A DNA stretch of 35,457 bases from positions 1-35,457 of IMG/VR virus record IMGVR_UViG_3300031974_001788, one strand, 5' to 3'. Below the pieces are notes generated by a model that made no database searches, was not told the origin of the DNA, and saw only the letters and a program-made list of their open reading frames with translations. Each line of letters starts with the position of its first letter. The first letter of the stretch is position 1. This stretch comes from a virus. Of this stretch, positions 8,001 to 13,559 are shown in pieces. Both the position numbers and the translations under genes were made by a program.

Positions 8001-10021
8001 TCAAGCCCATTATTGTACCACTCGACAAAGGCCAAGTAGTCCTGCCAAGGGTTAAGTCCATCAGGGTTTGGAAGCCCCGGGTCACTAGGAGAACCAAAGA
8101 GCGCGGCGAGCAAGAACGGGTTGTTGTTCGCGCCGAACAGCAGGTCTGCTTCTGTCGCCGTTATGCCCCAAAGGAAGCCTGCATTTGCCCCTCCGTTAAA
8201 TACAGTCGATGAGTACTCACTTGCACTGGCGAGGTTGAAGTAGTCTGGCCACCAATCCGTGCCCGGTATTCCCTGCACCCCCTCGCCGCTGAGCCCGAAT
8301 GGGTAGTTCATCCACATGAACGTGGCAATCTGCATCTCTCCAAACCCGGTGTTGGCGTTTGGCAGCGTCCAGTCGGGCCATGGAGCACCGTTAAAGATGT
8401 CAGTCAGGTTGTTTTCAGCAAGCCAGTTGCTGTCAAAAATCAACGGGCCATTTGAGCCGTTCAGCGTAAGAAGGTCTTCTAGCGTAAATGTCAGAGCTGG
8501 CGAGTCAGGTAGATACTGGTCGTCATTAAAACCATCGGCCATGTCTTGAGCGTAGTTGTAGAACCACGTCATACAATCCGTCCACCAAGCCCCGAGGTTG
8601 TCGACAGCGTTAAAGTTGTCAGGACCATTTTGTCCCCAGTCGATGTCGTAGTTAGAACGCCAAAGGGCTGTGCTGGAGAGTGCAAAGTTAAGGGCGTCTG
8701 ACTGAATGTCTGGCCGCTCGGCCTCCCACGCATCAAAAGTTGGTGGAGGGATAGGGGGTCCATCGACAATCCCAATGAGGTCTAGCTGCGCTTCTCCCGC
8801 TTCTGAGATGTCGTTAAGGTTCTGGGTATCGTCCCATACTCCATCTGTGTCGAAGTAAAGGTTACCAGACCCGATTGATGTGCCGTAGTAGTTGTAGTAT
8901 TCTACGATGGCATCAATGTCTTCCTGAGTGTAGAGGCTGTTGCCTGCAGAGATAGTCACAGACTCACCGTTTTGGATTGCCTGAACAACTTGAATCATTT
9001 CAGTCACATCCAACCATGCCGTAATGTCCTCACCATTGAAGGTGCCATCCCCATTTACATCAAAAGAAGAAAGACTAAAGTTAGACTCTAGAGAGCCTGT
9101 GAGTGAGTTTGGAGCAAGCCCGAGCTCTCCTCCCCCGGCGTTTATCGTACCAAGCCATTGGGCCAAGTTGTTATCGCTATACCCAAGGGGGTCTCCCGTC
9201 ATGTTGTACAGAGCGACGTCTGCGTAGATGTTAAGCAAGGGCAACATGTTCAGGTCGAACCACGAGCCTAGGTCATCAAGGTCTTCTGCTGTAGGGTTGG
9301 GGTTTACAAGAAGAGTTTCAAAAAAGTCTGCTGGAACGTCACCCTGATATGCGTTGAAGACCTCTTCAAATGCGTTACCAATGCCGGGACCAGTGGGGTT
9401 TCCTGTGTTTGAAAATAAATTCCAGTCAAACGGTGCCAGAAAGTCTGGGTTATCTAGCAGGTCTTGAAACGTAAGATAAGAACCGTCCCCGGTCGCCGGG
9501 TCAAAACCTGATTGCGGGTTGTAAAACATCCCGTATCCCCAGTTAAAGTTCACTCCCGTTATGTCCAAGAAGACATTTCCAATGTTGTATGTACTACCTG
9601 TTGGAAACCCGGATGGAGACTGCCCGGCCATCTGAGCCCAGAAGTCGATAATAGAAAGTGCGTCGTAAATATCAAGGTTGCCGTCAGGAACCCCATCGGG
9701 TCCGTAGGTGTCCATGTTCCCTCCAGCAAAAGAGATAGCACCACCAAGCGCCCCGATAGATTGTCTGTAAGACTCGGGTAGCTGTGGAGGGTCTTGCTCT
9801 GTTGCAGGCGGTGGGGGTGGCGGGTCGCCGCTCGGGTCAAATCCACCATCGGTTTGCGTACCGTCCTCTTCCTCGTCCTCCTTCTTTTTTAGGTAGGCCT
9901 TGTTTAGAGCCTCGTCATCGCCAAGAGGCTCGCGCTTGATGACTTCATCAGGTGCAAGCGGTACTGCCTTCTCGCCGTGTTCTGGGTCGCGGAAGGTGTC
10001 CGATAGCTTCTTCAGCTTCAT
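5006..10021 (-). CDS. Giant acidic virion protein with dockerin-like Ca-binding repeats
   Basis: 1671 aa. Residues 1-50 are charged and Lys-rich and include FRDPEHGEKAVPLAPDE, a motif shared with the next gene upstream. A Pro-rich linker (about 60-83) follows. The remaining ~1600 residues are rich in Asn, Asp, Gly, Phe, Tyr and Trp and almost devoid of Lys (I see only two, near 1075 and 1103) and poor in Arg. At least five segments match the DxNxDGxxxxxD loop of type I dockerins/EF-hands: about 321 (DVNGDGTFNGED), 1086 (DFGGDGQINFAD), 1367 (DLDGDGVFDSSD), 1539 (DLNSDGVFSYAD) and 1581 (DINGDQVFDESD). A divergent one lies near 109. The 1539/1581 pair is 42 residues apart, similar to a dockerin duplication. 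Between them are long units with recurring Trp/Tyr segments. Likely role: extracellular calcium-stabilised fibre or adhesin anchored by its N-terminus. A bacterial-type cohesin partner is not implied. Confidence 0.7.
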   Translation of the reverse strand: MKLKKLSDTFRDPEHGEKAVPLAPDEVIKREPLGDDEALNKAYLKKKEDEEEDGTQTDGGFDPSGDPPPPPPATEQDPPQLPESYRQSIGALGGAISFAGGNMDTYGPDGVPDGNLDIYDALSIIDFWAQMAGQSPSGFPTGSTYNIGNVFLDITGVNFNWGYGMFYNPQSGFDPATGDGSYLTFQDLLDNPDFLAPFDWNLFSNTGNPTGPGIGNAFEEVFNAYQGDVPADFFETLLVNPNPTAEDLDDLGSWFDLNMLPLLNIYADVALYNMTGDPLGYSDNNLAQWLGTINAGGGELGLAPNSLTGSLESNFSLSSFDVNGDGTFNGEDITAWLDVTEMIQVVQAIQNGESVTISAGNSLYTQEDIDAIVEYYNYYGTSIGSGNLYFDTDGVWDDTQNLNDISEAGEAQLDLIGIVDGPPIPPPTFDAWEAERPDIQSDALNFALSSTALWRSNYDIDWGQNGPDNFNAVDNLGAWWTDCMTWFYNYAQDMADGFNDDQYLPDSPALTFTLEDLLTLNGSNGPLIFDSNWLAENNLTDIFNGAPWPDWTLPNANTGFGEMQIATFMWMNYPFGLSGEGVQGIPGTDWWPDYFNLASASEYSSTVFNGGANAGFLWGITATEADLLFGANNNPFLLAALFGSPSDPGLPNPDGLNPWQDYLAFVEWYNNGLDYGYITGGSGGYITYIDSNGYPAYFVTTGTSPYSNFDGLENLTDQSLFVILNPPTLNESTPGSVWLENRPTTQGVSGTPNDYIAPFAYINLMLNTQQWRELYDVNLSQNGTPGQQGNDLTTWAQIYTDSLMTQIFGAGGETVDSILVQEYLDSLNETFGTSYDFSQLNVLQNVENFLNSAGPTALIPGVPNVITISGFATGYSGNSFSTSAIQGTVWYDFITNQYQPPGVLDVLSDGSWTDYQLSTFLALQMPYGATYDTLDATDIFFNFGFLNSDFFDWALGQGQYTTMLSDEYEAFWDEYIGWVAQGFSDPDIAAEFGFDTGNFTQFLNVLGYGYGYFNLGADPSTAGHYEYVNVSDSSIFYLFQSSNATILIPPLGANALSLFDGGEGLSSPADSYSWKNWLRSANGLVDFGGDGQINFADWCHLWKFLMQGGGVVNNFNSGTNWQQFGIYDAFQGDAFFQNFGSGSYGDISGYQLNWLGFGAFTPNEGDTFGGTPAWASALDTLVPQGGAFDAYLSFTGYSESSESYTGTYGNTEIGALLAATASFFYYWEAVQETQNTGSVPDWYTNQQAPPSFAPFAAGEFDGVLWADGGATFFIFNTSNIGGGSFVTNNMPTNAELLAYVDYLDAVGLDAGVGAVLDNDGMAINFQSNGTSLADGLYNDLISIANQNYIAAYVGNYNSGSDLPLNLDLDGDGVFDSSDALAWAALQGFIESAVQNGNTWLELINSYNTSAVAGGRSPITGDDILILGTFLWENGFFETSGQFGVGFFINDPITAVGDNVAALAMFGDILDVEYAATTLFNGLDGEQFAWGAATFYATATDGTYDVTTGSYAPGSPQATSILLNQFINSGISPNPDLPFDLNSDGVFSYADVQAFASFIDLLNTQLGGDYDMISNMGLAGYDINGDQVFDESDIDQFTAFFGSFSEDGNLDSATMNLFGYFNESGVWIDFGGDNLLPVNYFGSDWDSGITYDQDYAPLPSFPLPPPTPTETT

Positions 10022-10024
10022 GGC

Positions 10025-10582
10025 TTACTTCTTTCTGCTGTCCTTAATCATTCGGACGAAGTCCACGGGGTCCATTACCCCGAAGCCTCCTTGCTCAAAG
10101 GTTCGCATCATCTTTCCACCGCCCTTGTAGCTTGGGGTCTTCGCCCCTCTTTTGGCAAGCATCATACCCTCCTCACCTGTTTGGAAACCTCCTGTGCCGG
10201 AGCCAGAGATTTCAGCGGATGGTGCGTCGCCAGTCTCGAAGGTTGGTACTTCGACGTCCTCCATAATCTCAGTGAAGCCAATGATGGTTGTACCATCGGC
10301 ATCGTAGGTGTACTCGTACTGGCCAGTGCCGACTTGCTGCGTCTCAGTTCCTGTCTGAACAGTTTGCTGTGCAGTGTATGGGTCACCCATTACCGTGGTT
10401 CCGGTTTGCTTGCGTGACACCTCTCCTGCCAATGGCTCAGACTTAGCCCCGTGCTCTGGGTCTCGGAATGTAGAGAAGTCGGCGGGGTTGTTTCTTACAG
10501 CCTTGTCTGTAGCTGCTTTTCTTGCGGCTGCTGTGCCACGGGCTGGCATGCTGCCACCCTCTTGCATCTTCTTGGTTCTCAT
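10025..10582 (-). CDS. Late GG-motif protein with FRDPEHG motif, 185 aa
   Basis: The N-terminus is basic and Ala/Arg-rich and carries KMQEGGSMPARG, then FSTFRDPEHGAKSEPLAG at about 37-54. The latter nearly repeats the start of the giant acidic protein just downstream. The middle is Thr/Gly/Gln-rich and low-complexity (TAQQTVQTGTETQQVGTGQY). The C-terminus has YKGGGKMMRTFEQGGFGVMD, with two more GG motifs. This looks like a virion-associated or scaffold-type protein; no family recognised. The gap to the giant gene is 3 nt. Confidence 0.68.
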   Translation of the reverse strand: MRTKKMQEGGSMPARGTAAARKAATDKAVRNNPADFSTFRDPEHGAKSEPLAGEVSRKQTGTTVMGDPYTAQQTVQTGTETQQVGTGQYEYTYDADGTTIIGFTEIMEDVEVPTFETGDAPSAEISGSGTGGFQTGEEGMMLAKRGAKTPSYKGGGKMMRTFEQGGFGVMDPVDFVRMIKDSRKK

Positions 10583-11073
10583 AGGTTCAGTTTTGCGATG
10601 ACAACATCATTGAGGTCGATGTACTCGATGCGAACATCCTCCCCATTGTTAAGTGCCTTTAGAATTTTTGGGTACACTCTTTTGTACGCCTGTGTTGATT
10701 TGCCGATGAATCCACCATCCAAGAGCTGGTTGTTCTCTTGGCTGTCGCCAAGGAGAAGACATCCTGCTGTGTGCTCGTCTGTGTTGCCACAGTGGATGAG
10801 GATGTATTCAAAGTTGGGAACGTCTCGCACCCAGAGCATGCCCTCATGGATGTCGGGGAATCGCTCGGAGTACTTGGCGTGAAACCCGCCCTCGGTCCGA
10901 AGCGTGATGTCGTATGTCCCATCAGGGATTCGTGTCTCCCCGTACTTCTTCTCCTCCCGCTCTTCGTCCTCCAAAGTGTAGCACAGAAACTCTCGCCCAT
11001 CAGGAAGTAACTCAAACAACATGCCGTTGGTCGAGTCGCCGCTATCTGAGAATCTGAGTACCTGCAGGTGCAT
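10579..11073 (-). CDS. DUF5675 family protein
   Basis: 164 aa matching the DUF5675 pattern I know from phages and Bacteroidota: CYTLEDEEREEKKYGETRIP (about 31-50), DGTYDITLR, then LWVRDVPNFEYILIHCGNTD and HTAGCLLLGD (about 80-110). The conserved His94, His101 and Cys105 in this HCGNT...GC core resemble an L,D-transpeptidase-like active site, so a peptidoglycan-related role is possible. It is not demonstrated for the family as far as I know. It is the only candidate cell-wall-acting protein in the window. Start overlap: its ATG shares one base with the stop of the 98-aa gene upstream. Confidence 0.75.
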   Translation of the reverse strand: MHLQVLRFSDSGDSTNGMLFELLPDGREFLCYTLEDEEREEKKYGETRIPDGTYDITLRTEGGFHAKYSERFPDIHEGMLWVRDVPNFEYILIHCGNTDEHTAGCLLLGDSQENNQLLDGGFIGKSTQAYKRVYPKILKALNNGEDVRIEYIDLNDVVIAKLNL

Positions 11074-11369
11074 TACTTCTTGCTCTTCTTCTTAAGGAAC
11101 ATTCCCTTGTTGGCCTTAGGAGTCTTTGCCTCCTTGGCCGCAGACTTCATAGACTCGTTCTTGTTGCCGTCCCCATCAATGTCGATGTAGTCTGGCTTGC
11201 CGCCCTGAGCGAACTTCTGAGTCTTGCCTCCGTATGCAAACGTCCGCTTGGACAGCTTGACACCTCCGCCCATCATCATCTTCTTGATTTCATCCATCCC
11301 CATCTGCTTGACGGTGCCGCCTGCGTAGTAAACCGGGTAGGTGTTTGCTTTCTTTTTTGCTTTTGCCAT
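11073..11369 (-). CDS. Basic GG-motif protein with DxDxDG loop, 98 aa
   Basis: Very Lys-rich (MAKAKKKANT..., ...FLKKKSKK) with four GG motifs: YYAGGTVKQ, MMGGGVKL, FAYGGKTQ and FAQGGKPD. An EF-hand-like loop DIDGDGNKNESM lies at about 61-72. Such short Lys/Gly proteins recur in uncultured marine phage genomes, and their function is unknown to me. Either DNA binding inside the capsid or a proteolytic substrate would fit the composition. It is preceded by its own TAGATTTG promoter box. Confidence 0.7.
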   Translation of the reverse strand: MAKAKKKANTYPVYYAGGTVKQMGMDEIKKMMMGGGVKLSKRTFAYGGKTQKFAQGGKPDYIDIDGDGNKNESMKSAAKEAKTPKANKGMFLKKKSKK

Positions 11370-11388
11370 CTCGTTGTTGTTGAGGTTA

Positions 11389-11396
11389 CAAATCTA
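11389..11396 (-). promoter_or_regulatory. Bacteroidota-type -7 box (TAGATTTG)
   Basis: A perfect TAnnTTTG match on the minus strand in the 33-bp gap between the 270-aa gene and the 98-aa gene, 19 nt before the ATG. That is the same spacing as the box at 3800-3807. No clear -33 element was found. Confidence 0.5.
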
Positions 11397-11402
11397 ATAA
11401 AA

Positions 11403-12215
11403 TTATCGCAAGTCTGTATCGTGCTTCTTAGAGCCTTTGATAAAGCTGTTGACCCTTCCCATGGCCCATGCAGCCATGCTCGTCTTGGGACGCGAGCCGC
11501 TAGACAAGTACGCACCCTGACCTCTACGGTAGACCTTCTTGAGTGTGTCAAGAGACTTGCCGGATTCCTTGGCCTTCTTCTTGAGCGAGGCAATGGTGGA
11601 TGCGTTCAGAGGCTTCTTGCCTTCCTTGGCACCCTTACCCTTCTTTACCTTGCCACCCTTCTCCATCCACTGGATGCCCTCGATTCTTTTGTCGAACTCA
11701 TCCATCTTCTTCTGACCCTCGAGGTTCTTTCTCTGCTCCTCCTTGTACTTAACGTTCTCTTTGGCGAGATAGTCCAGAACGTCATGGACAGTTCTTTCTG
11801 TCAAAGGGCCTTTCTCCATGTTCTCGTCGACGAGTCTGTCTTTGAGCTTGACCTTGTTCTTCTTCTTGTCCTCCTTCTCTGGGTCACCATCATGCCCTAA
11901 GATTCCACCGTGCTCGTACTCTTTCCTCTTTTTTCTCGCCAGCTCCGAAATGCCGTATTGGGCGAGAGCAGATGCTGCACCACCAATAGCACCACCAAGC
12001 CCGCTACCCAAAGCGGAACCAAACTTCTTTTTGAACATCTCACCCCCCTCGCCGAACTTCTGTCGTTCATCAAAGTAGCTGTCGGGGAGTCGCTTCCCTT
12101 CCTTGTAGGCTTCTTGGCCCTCCTTGATGGATGACGCTCTTGCGTCCCGATTTGGTGAACCAGCGAGGTACTTCTCAGGAAGCCCCGTCTTCTTGTCTTT
12201 CTTTACTGCTTGCAT
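11403..12215 (-). CDS. Lys-rich late protein with GG motifs and a Gly/Ala hydrophobic segment, 270 aa
   Basis: Highly charged, predominantly helical protein. FGEGGEMFKKKFGSALGSGL begins about residue 53 and runs into a Gly/Ala-rich hydrophobic segment (GGAIGGAASALAQYGI, about 73-88). That segment is reminiscent of glycine-zipper or membrane-inserting stretches of injected virion proteins. It is followed by YEHGGILGHDG, a long Lys/Glu coiled-coil region and WMEKGGKVKKGKGAKEGKKP. The longer frame start was rejected because it lies inside the 56-aa gene. The ATG at 12215 gives a 41-nt overlap. Possible internal virion or ejection protein; this is inference. Confidence 0.65.
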   Translation of the reverse strand: MQAVKKDKKTGLPEKYLAGSPNRDARASSIKEGQEAYKEGKRLPDSYFDERQKFGEGGEMFKKKFGSALGSGLGGAIGGAASALAQYGISELARKKRKEYEHGGILGHDGDPEKEDKKKNKVKLKDRLVDENMEKGPLTERTVHDVLDYLAKENVKYKEEQRKNLEGQKKMDEFDKRIEGIQWMEKGGKVKKGKGAKEGKKPLNASTIASLKKKAKESGKSLDTLKKVYRRGQGAYLSSGSRPKTSMAAWAMGRVNSFIKGSKKHDTDLR

Positions 12216-12345
12216 TGCCGTAGAATTTGTTGAGGGCTCTCTCCATTGCACGTCTCCGCGCACGAGCAGAACCATTGTTCTTTTGTTTCTTGGATGCTTT
12301 CATGAGCACCTCCAAAAACTCAGGGTTTAACTGAGGAATGTACAT
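12175..12345 (-). CDS. First gene of leftward late module, basic 56-aa protein
   Basis: MYIPQLNPEFLEVLMKASKK followed by an Arg/Lys-rich middle (SARARRRAMERALNKFYGNA). Strongly basic and helical, so possibly nucleic-acid binding. Supported by a promoter-like TATATTTA five bases before the ATG and by overlap with the next gene. No homologue recognised. With the box this close to the start, its mRNA would have almost no leader. Confidence 0.55.
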   Translation of the reverse strand: MYIPQLNPEFLEVLMKASKKQKNNGSARARRRAMERALNKFYGNASSKERQEDGAS

Positions 12346-12350
12346 GGTTG

Positions 12351-12358
12351 TAAATATA
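12351..12358 (-). promoter_or_regulatory. Probable late promoter -7 box (TATATTTA)
   Basis: Seven of the eight TAnnTTTG positions agree, on the minus strand at the head of the leftward module, only 5 nt from the ATG at 12345. Transcription would begin at or next to the start codon. It lies at the divergence point from the rightward tRNA/early region. Confidence 0.45.
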
Positions 12359-12359
12359 C

Positions 12360-12561
12360 TACAAGAATGGGTACAGCTATCCTCGATACGGCACTTGGCG
12401 ATTACGATTCCGCTAGTGTAGTCTCACGCGGCAACAGTTCTGAAGGAGAAGCGACCGAGACCCTCCCCACAAGGGGCGAAGGGCGTGTTCTCGTTGTCGA
12501 GAGTGCCACTCGGCTTAGCAAAGTTACGGGAAAAAAATTAAAAAGTCAAGTCCCAAAGTGC
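12360..12561. other. Divergent intergenic region, no convincing gene
   Basis: An 82-codon rightward frame crosses this stretch, but it continues through the tRNA promoter into the tRNA, so I do not call it. Small hairpins are visible: CCCC-ACAA-GGGG near 12472-12483 and TCTCG-TTGT-CGAGA near 12490-12503. A possible outer CCGAG/CTCGG pairing encloses both. An A-rich tract (GGGAAAAAAATTAAAAAG) precedes the tRNA promoter. It may contain a leader RNA or operators. Confidence 0.4.
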
Positions 12562-12592
12562 TTGTTTACTCGAGAACTTCTAAGTACCTTTG
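12562..12592 (+). promoter_or_regulatory. Promoter for tRNA-Arg (TTG-N20-TACCTTTG)
   Basis: The -33 TTG at 12562-12564 and a perfect -7 box TACCTTTG at 12585-12592 are separated by 20 nt. This is the arrangement described for the primary sigma factor of Bacteroidota. The tRNA begins 14 nt after the box. It is the best promoter in the window and a strong pointer to the host phylum. Since no U-tract terminator follows the tRNA, the same transcript may continue into the structured RNA region and early genes. Confidence 0.78.
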
Positions 12593-12605
12593 TGTCAAAC
12601 GATAT

Positions 12606-12679
12606 GCTCCCGTAGCTCAACTGGAAAGAGCAACAGCCTTCTAAGCTGTGGGTTGCAGGTTCGAGTCCTGCCGGGAGTA
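12606..12679 (+). tRNA. tRNA-Arg (anticodon UCU)
   Basis: Complete cloverleaf: acceptor GCTCCCG/CGGGAGT (one G-U), D-arm GCTC...GAGC, anticodon arm ACAGC-CTTCTAA-GCTGT with anticodon TCT, and T-arm GCAGG-TTCGAGT-CCTGC. The discriminator is A and CCA is not encoded. It reads AGA/AGG. Structural genes on the minus strand use these codons often, whereas the small early genes just downstream use mostly CGN. It would therefore mainly assist late translation. Confidence 0.95.
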
Positions 12680-12683
12680 CTTG

Positions 12684-12712
12684 TGGGCTAAAAGGCGATT
12701 TGTTGTAGCCCA
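12684..12712 (+). other. Hairpin directly after the tRNA
   Basis: Perfect 7-bp stem TGGGCTA/TAGCCCA with a 15-nt loop, five bases after the tRNA 3' end. An A-run, not a T-run, follows, so it is not a classic rightward terminator. It may be a processing signal or the first element of the downstream structured transcript. Confidence 0.45.
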
Positions 12713-13061
12713 AAAAAGGAAACACATACATGTCCCTCCGGGAAAAAAGTCCTGAGAAATGTGTGGGGTGGGGATTATGTCTATGTGTACACGTGCGTCA
12801 CGTTGACCGGAAGTCGATTATTCCTATGGGGGGGGTAGGGTTTGCACGTTTGTATTACAGAAAGTTCCAGCGTTTTTGCTAATACGATTGGGTGAATTGT
12901 CAATAGTAAGTTGGACTACCTATGCAGGGTAGCCGAACAACCTCGTCCCCTGCTCTCTACGACCAAGAACTGACCCCACAAACGGGGTTGGCACGGACGT
13001 TGCAACGCGCGTCTACAACATTTTTCTGACCTGTGCAAACACACAAATGTTAAAATTCTGA
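12713..13061 (+). other. Non-coding stretch with scattered hairpins
   Basis: No credible protein gene. Visible by eye: ACACAT/ATGTGT pairing (12722-12764); ACGTG-CGT-CACGT near 12791; a hairpin around 12913-12931 (CTACC/GGTAG with TATGCAG in the loop); CCCC-ACAAAC-GGGG near 12974-12987; and AAAAT-TCTG-ATTTT near 13053-13066. The 3' end becomes A/T-rich just before the 21-bp repeats. This could be part of the same RNA as the folded region downstream or part of a replication origin. Confidence 0.4.
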
Positions 13062-13124
13062 TTTTCTCGTCGAAGCTATTTGGCTGTTCGTCGATTGAAT
13101 CCTGCTCTTCGTCTAAAAGTTGCT
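13062..13124 (+). repeat. Three direct repeats with 21-bp period (iteron-like)
   Basis: CGTCGA at 13068, CGTCGA at 13089 and CGTCTA at 13110 start exactly 21 bp apart, two helical turns. Copies 2 and 3 share GCTnTTCGTCnA; copy 1 is more diverged upstream. An A/T-rich stretch precedes them and the structured RNA follows. Same-face spacing suits a replication initiator or repressor array. On the other strand the period equals seven codons of a weak frame, so a chance coding repeat is not excluded. Confidence 0.45.
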
Positions 13125-13133
13125 TGACAATTT

Positions 13134-13545
13134 GGAGCGGTAGCACCCCTCTATGTACTATGCCATCGTGTTGCAACGGCAACCGCTCTCGGACTATTGA
13201 CGTACTGCCTGTCGCTGACTAAACGACCCGCTCCACGGAGCGCACCTCGCACCCTGTATGCAGAACGCAGGGTGGGCAAACCACTCACCGCAGAGCGCAG
13301 TTCTTTGACGTATTGAAACTACCTACCACTTGGGCCGACAAAACCCGCCACACCTGTGGCCATCGGAGTTGGGATGGGGGAAGAAGTAACGCAAACACTA
13401 TTGACTACACCGCCATGATACGAGCCATCTCGGGATAGGGAGGATGTCCACTCCCCATGGCGTCAGCAACGGCACAGGCGTGCCACCTCGGTAGGGTGGT
13501 GGGGGTTCGACTCCCCCCCGTTGTTCTAACCCGTGCTTCGGCACA
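13134..13545 (+). ncRNA. Candidate structured non-coding RNA
   Basis: A dense series of perfect helices runs through this gene-free stretch. GGAGCGGT (13134) pairs with ACCGCTCT (to 13189). CGCTC-CACG-GAGCG forms a hairpin at 13229-13242. CACCCTG/CAGGGTG pairs across 13250-13274 and GCCAC-ACCT-GTGGC at 13347-13360. A three-way junction is closed by CGCCATG (13411-13417) with CATGGCG (13456-13462), holding CGAG-CCAT-CTCG and GGGAG/CTCCC hairpins. A 60-nt tRNA-like fold follows (13466-13525) and finally a GTGC-TTCG-GCAC tetraloop hairpin (13533-13544). The cUUCGg loop and the TTCGA T-loop fix the sense strand as plus. Large ornate RNAs (GOLLD, ROOL) are known beside phage tRNAs, but I cannot match this to either. 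5' end and promoter are undefined. Confidence 0.6.
13466..13525 (+). ncRNA. 60-nt tRNA-like element lacking a normal set of arms
   Basis: Acceptor-like GCAACGG/CCGTTGT (7 bp, one G-U), a tiny CAC-AGGC-GTG hairpin, CCACC-TCGGTAG-GGTGG, one linker base, then a canonical T-arm GGGGG-TTCGACT-CCCCC. The 7-nt loop TCGGTAG resembles a D-loop (adjacent GG) more than an anticodon loop, since a U33 equivalent is missing. The element may thus keep the acceptor/T/D elbow without an anticodon arm. It lies 35 nt before the first early ORF. Possible substrate for RNase P or CCA-adding enzyme; inference. Confidence 0.55.
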
Positions 13546-13559
13546 CAAACCCCAACATC

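Noticed and set aside
12367-12615. Rightward 82-codon ORF at the head of the control region
   Set aside because: It runs through the best promoter in the window into the tRNA, and its composition is not protein-like. Hairpins offer a better explanation.
12684-12712. Intrinsic terminator after tRNA-Arg
   Set aside because: Stem is good, but an A-run instead of a U-run follows on the plus strand.
12546-12731. Minus-strand ORF across the tRNA with the peptide LEPATHSLEGCC
   Set aside because: This is the well-known spurious translation of the antisense strand of a tRNA, seen in many automatic annotations. The tRNA is certain.
13124-13160. Sigma70-like promoter TTGACA with a TATGTA box
   Set aside because: The spacing is about 22 nt and the -10 match is weak; the elements overlap a strong RNA helix instead.
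12916-13182. Minus-strand 88-codon ORF with three DE-rich heptads
   Set aside because: The C-terminal half has an improbable Cys/Arg-rich composition and no operon context. The 21-bp period is more economically read as DNA repeats, though I am not certain.
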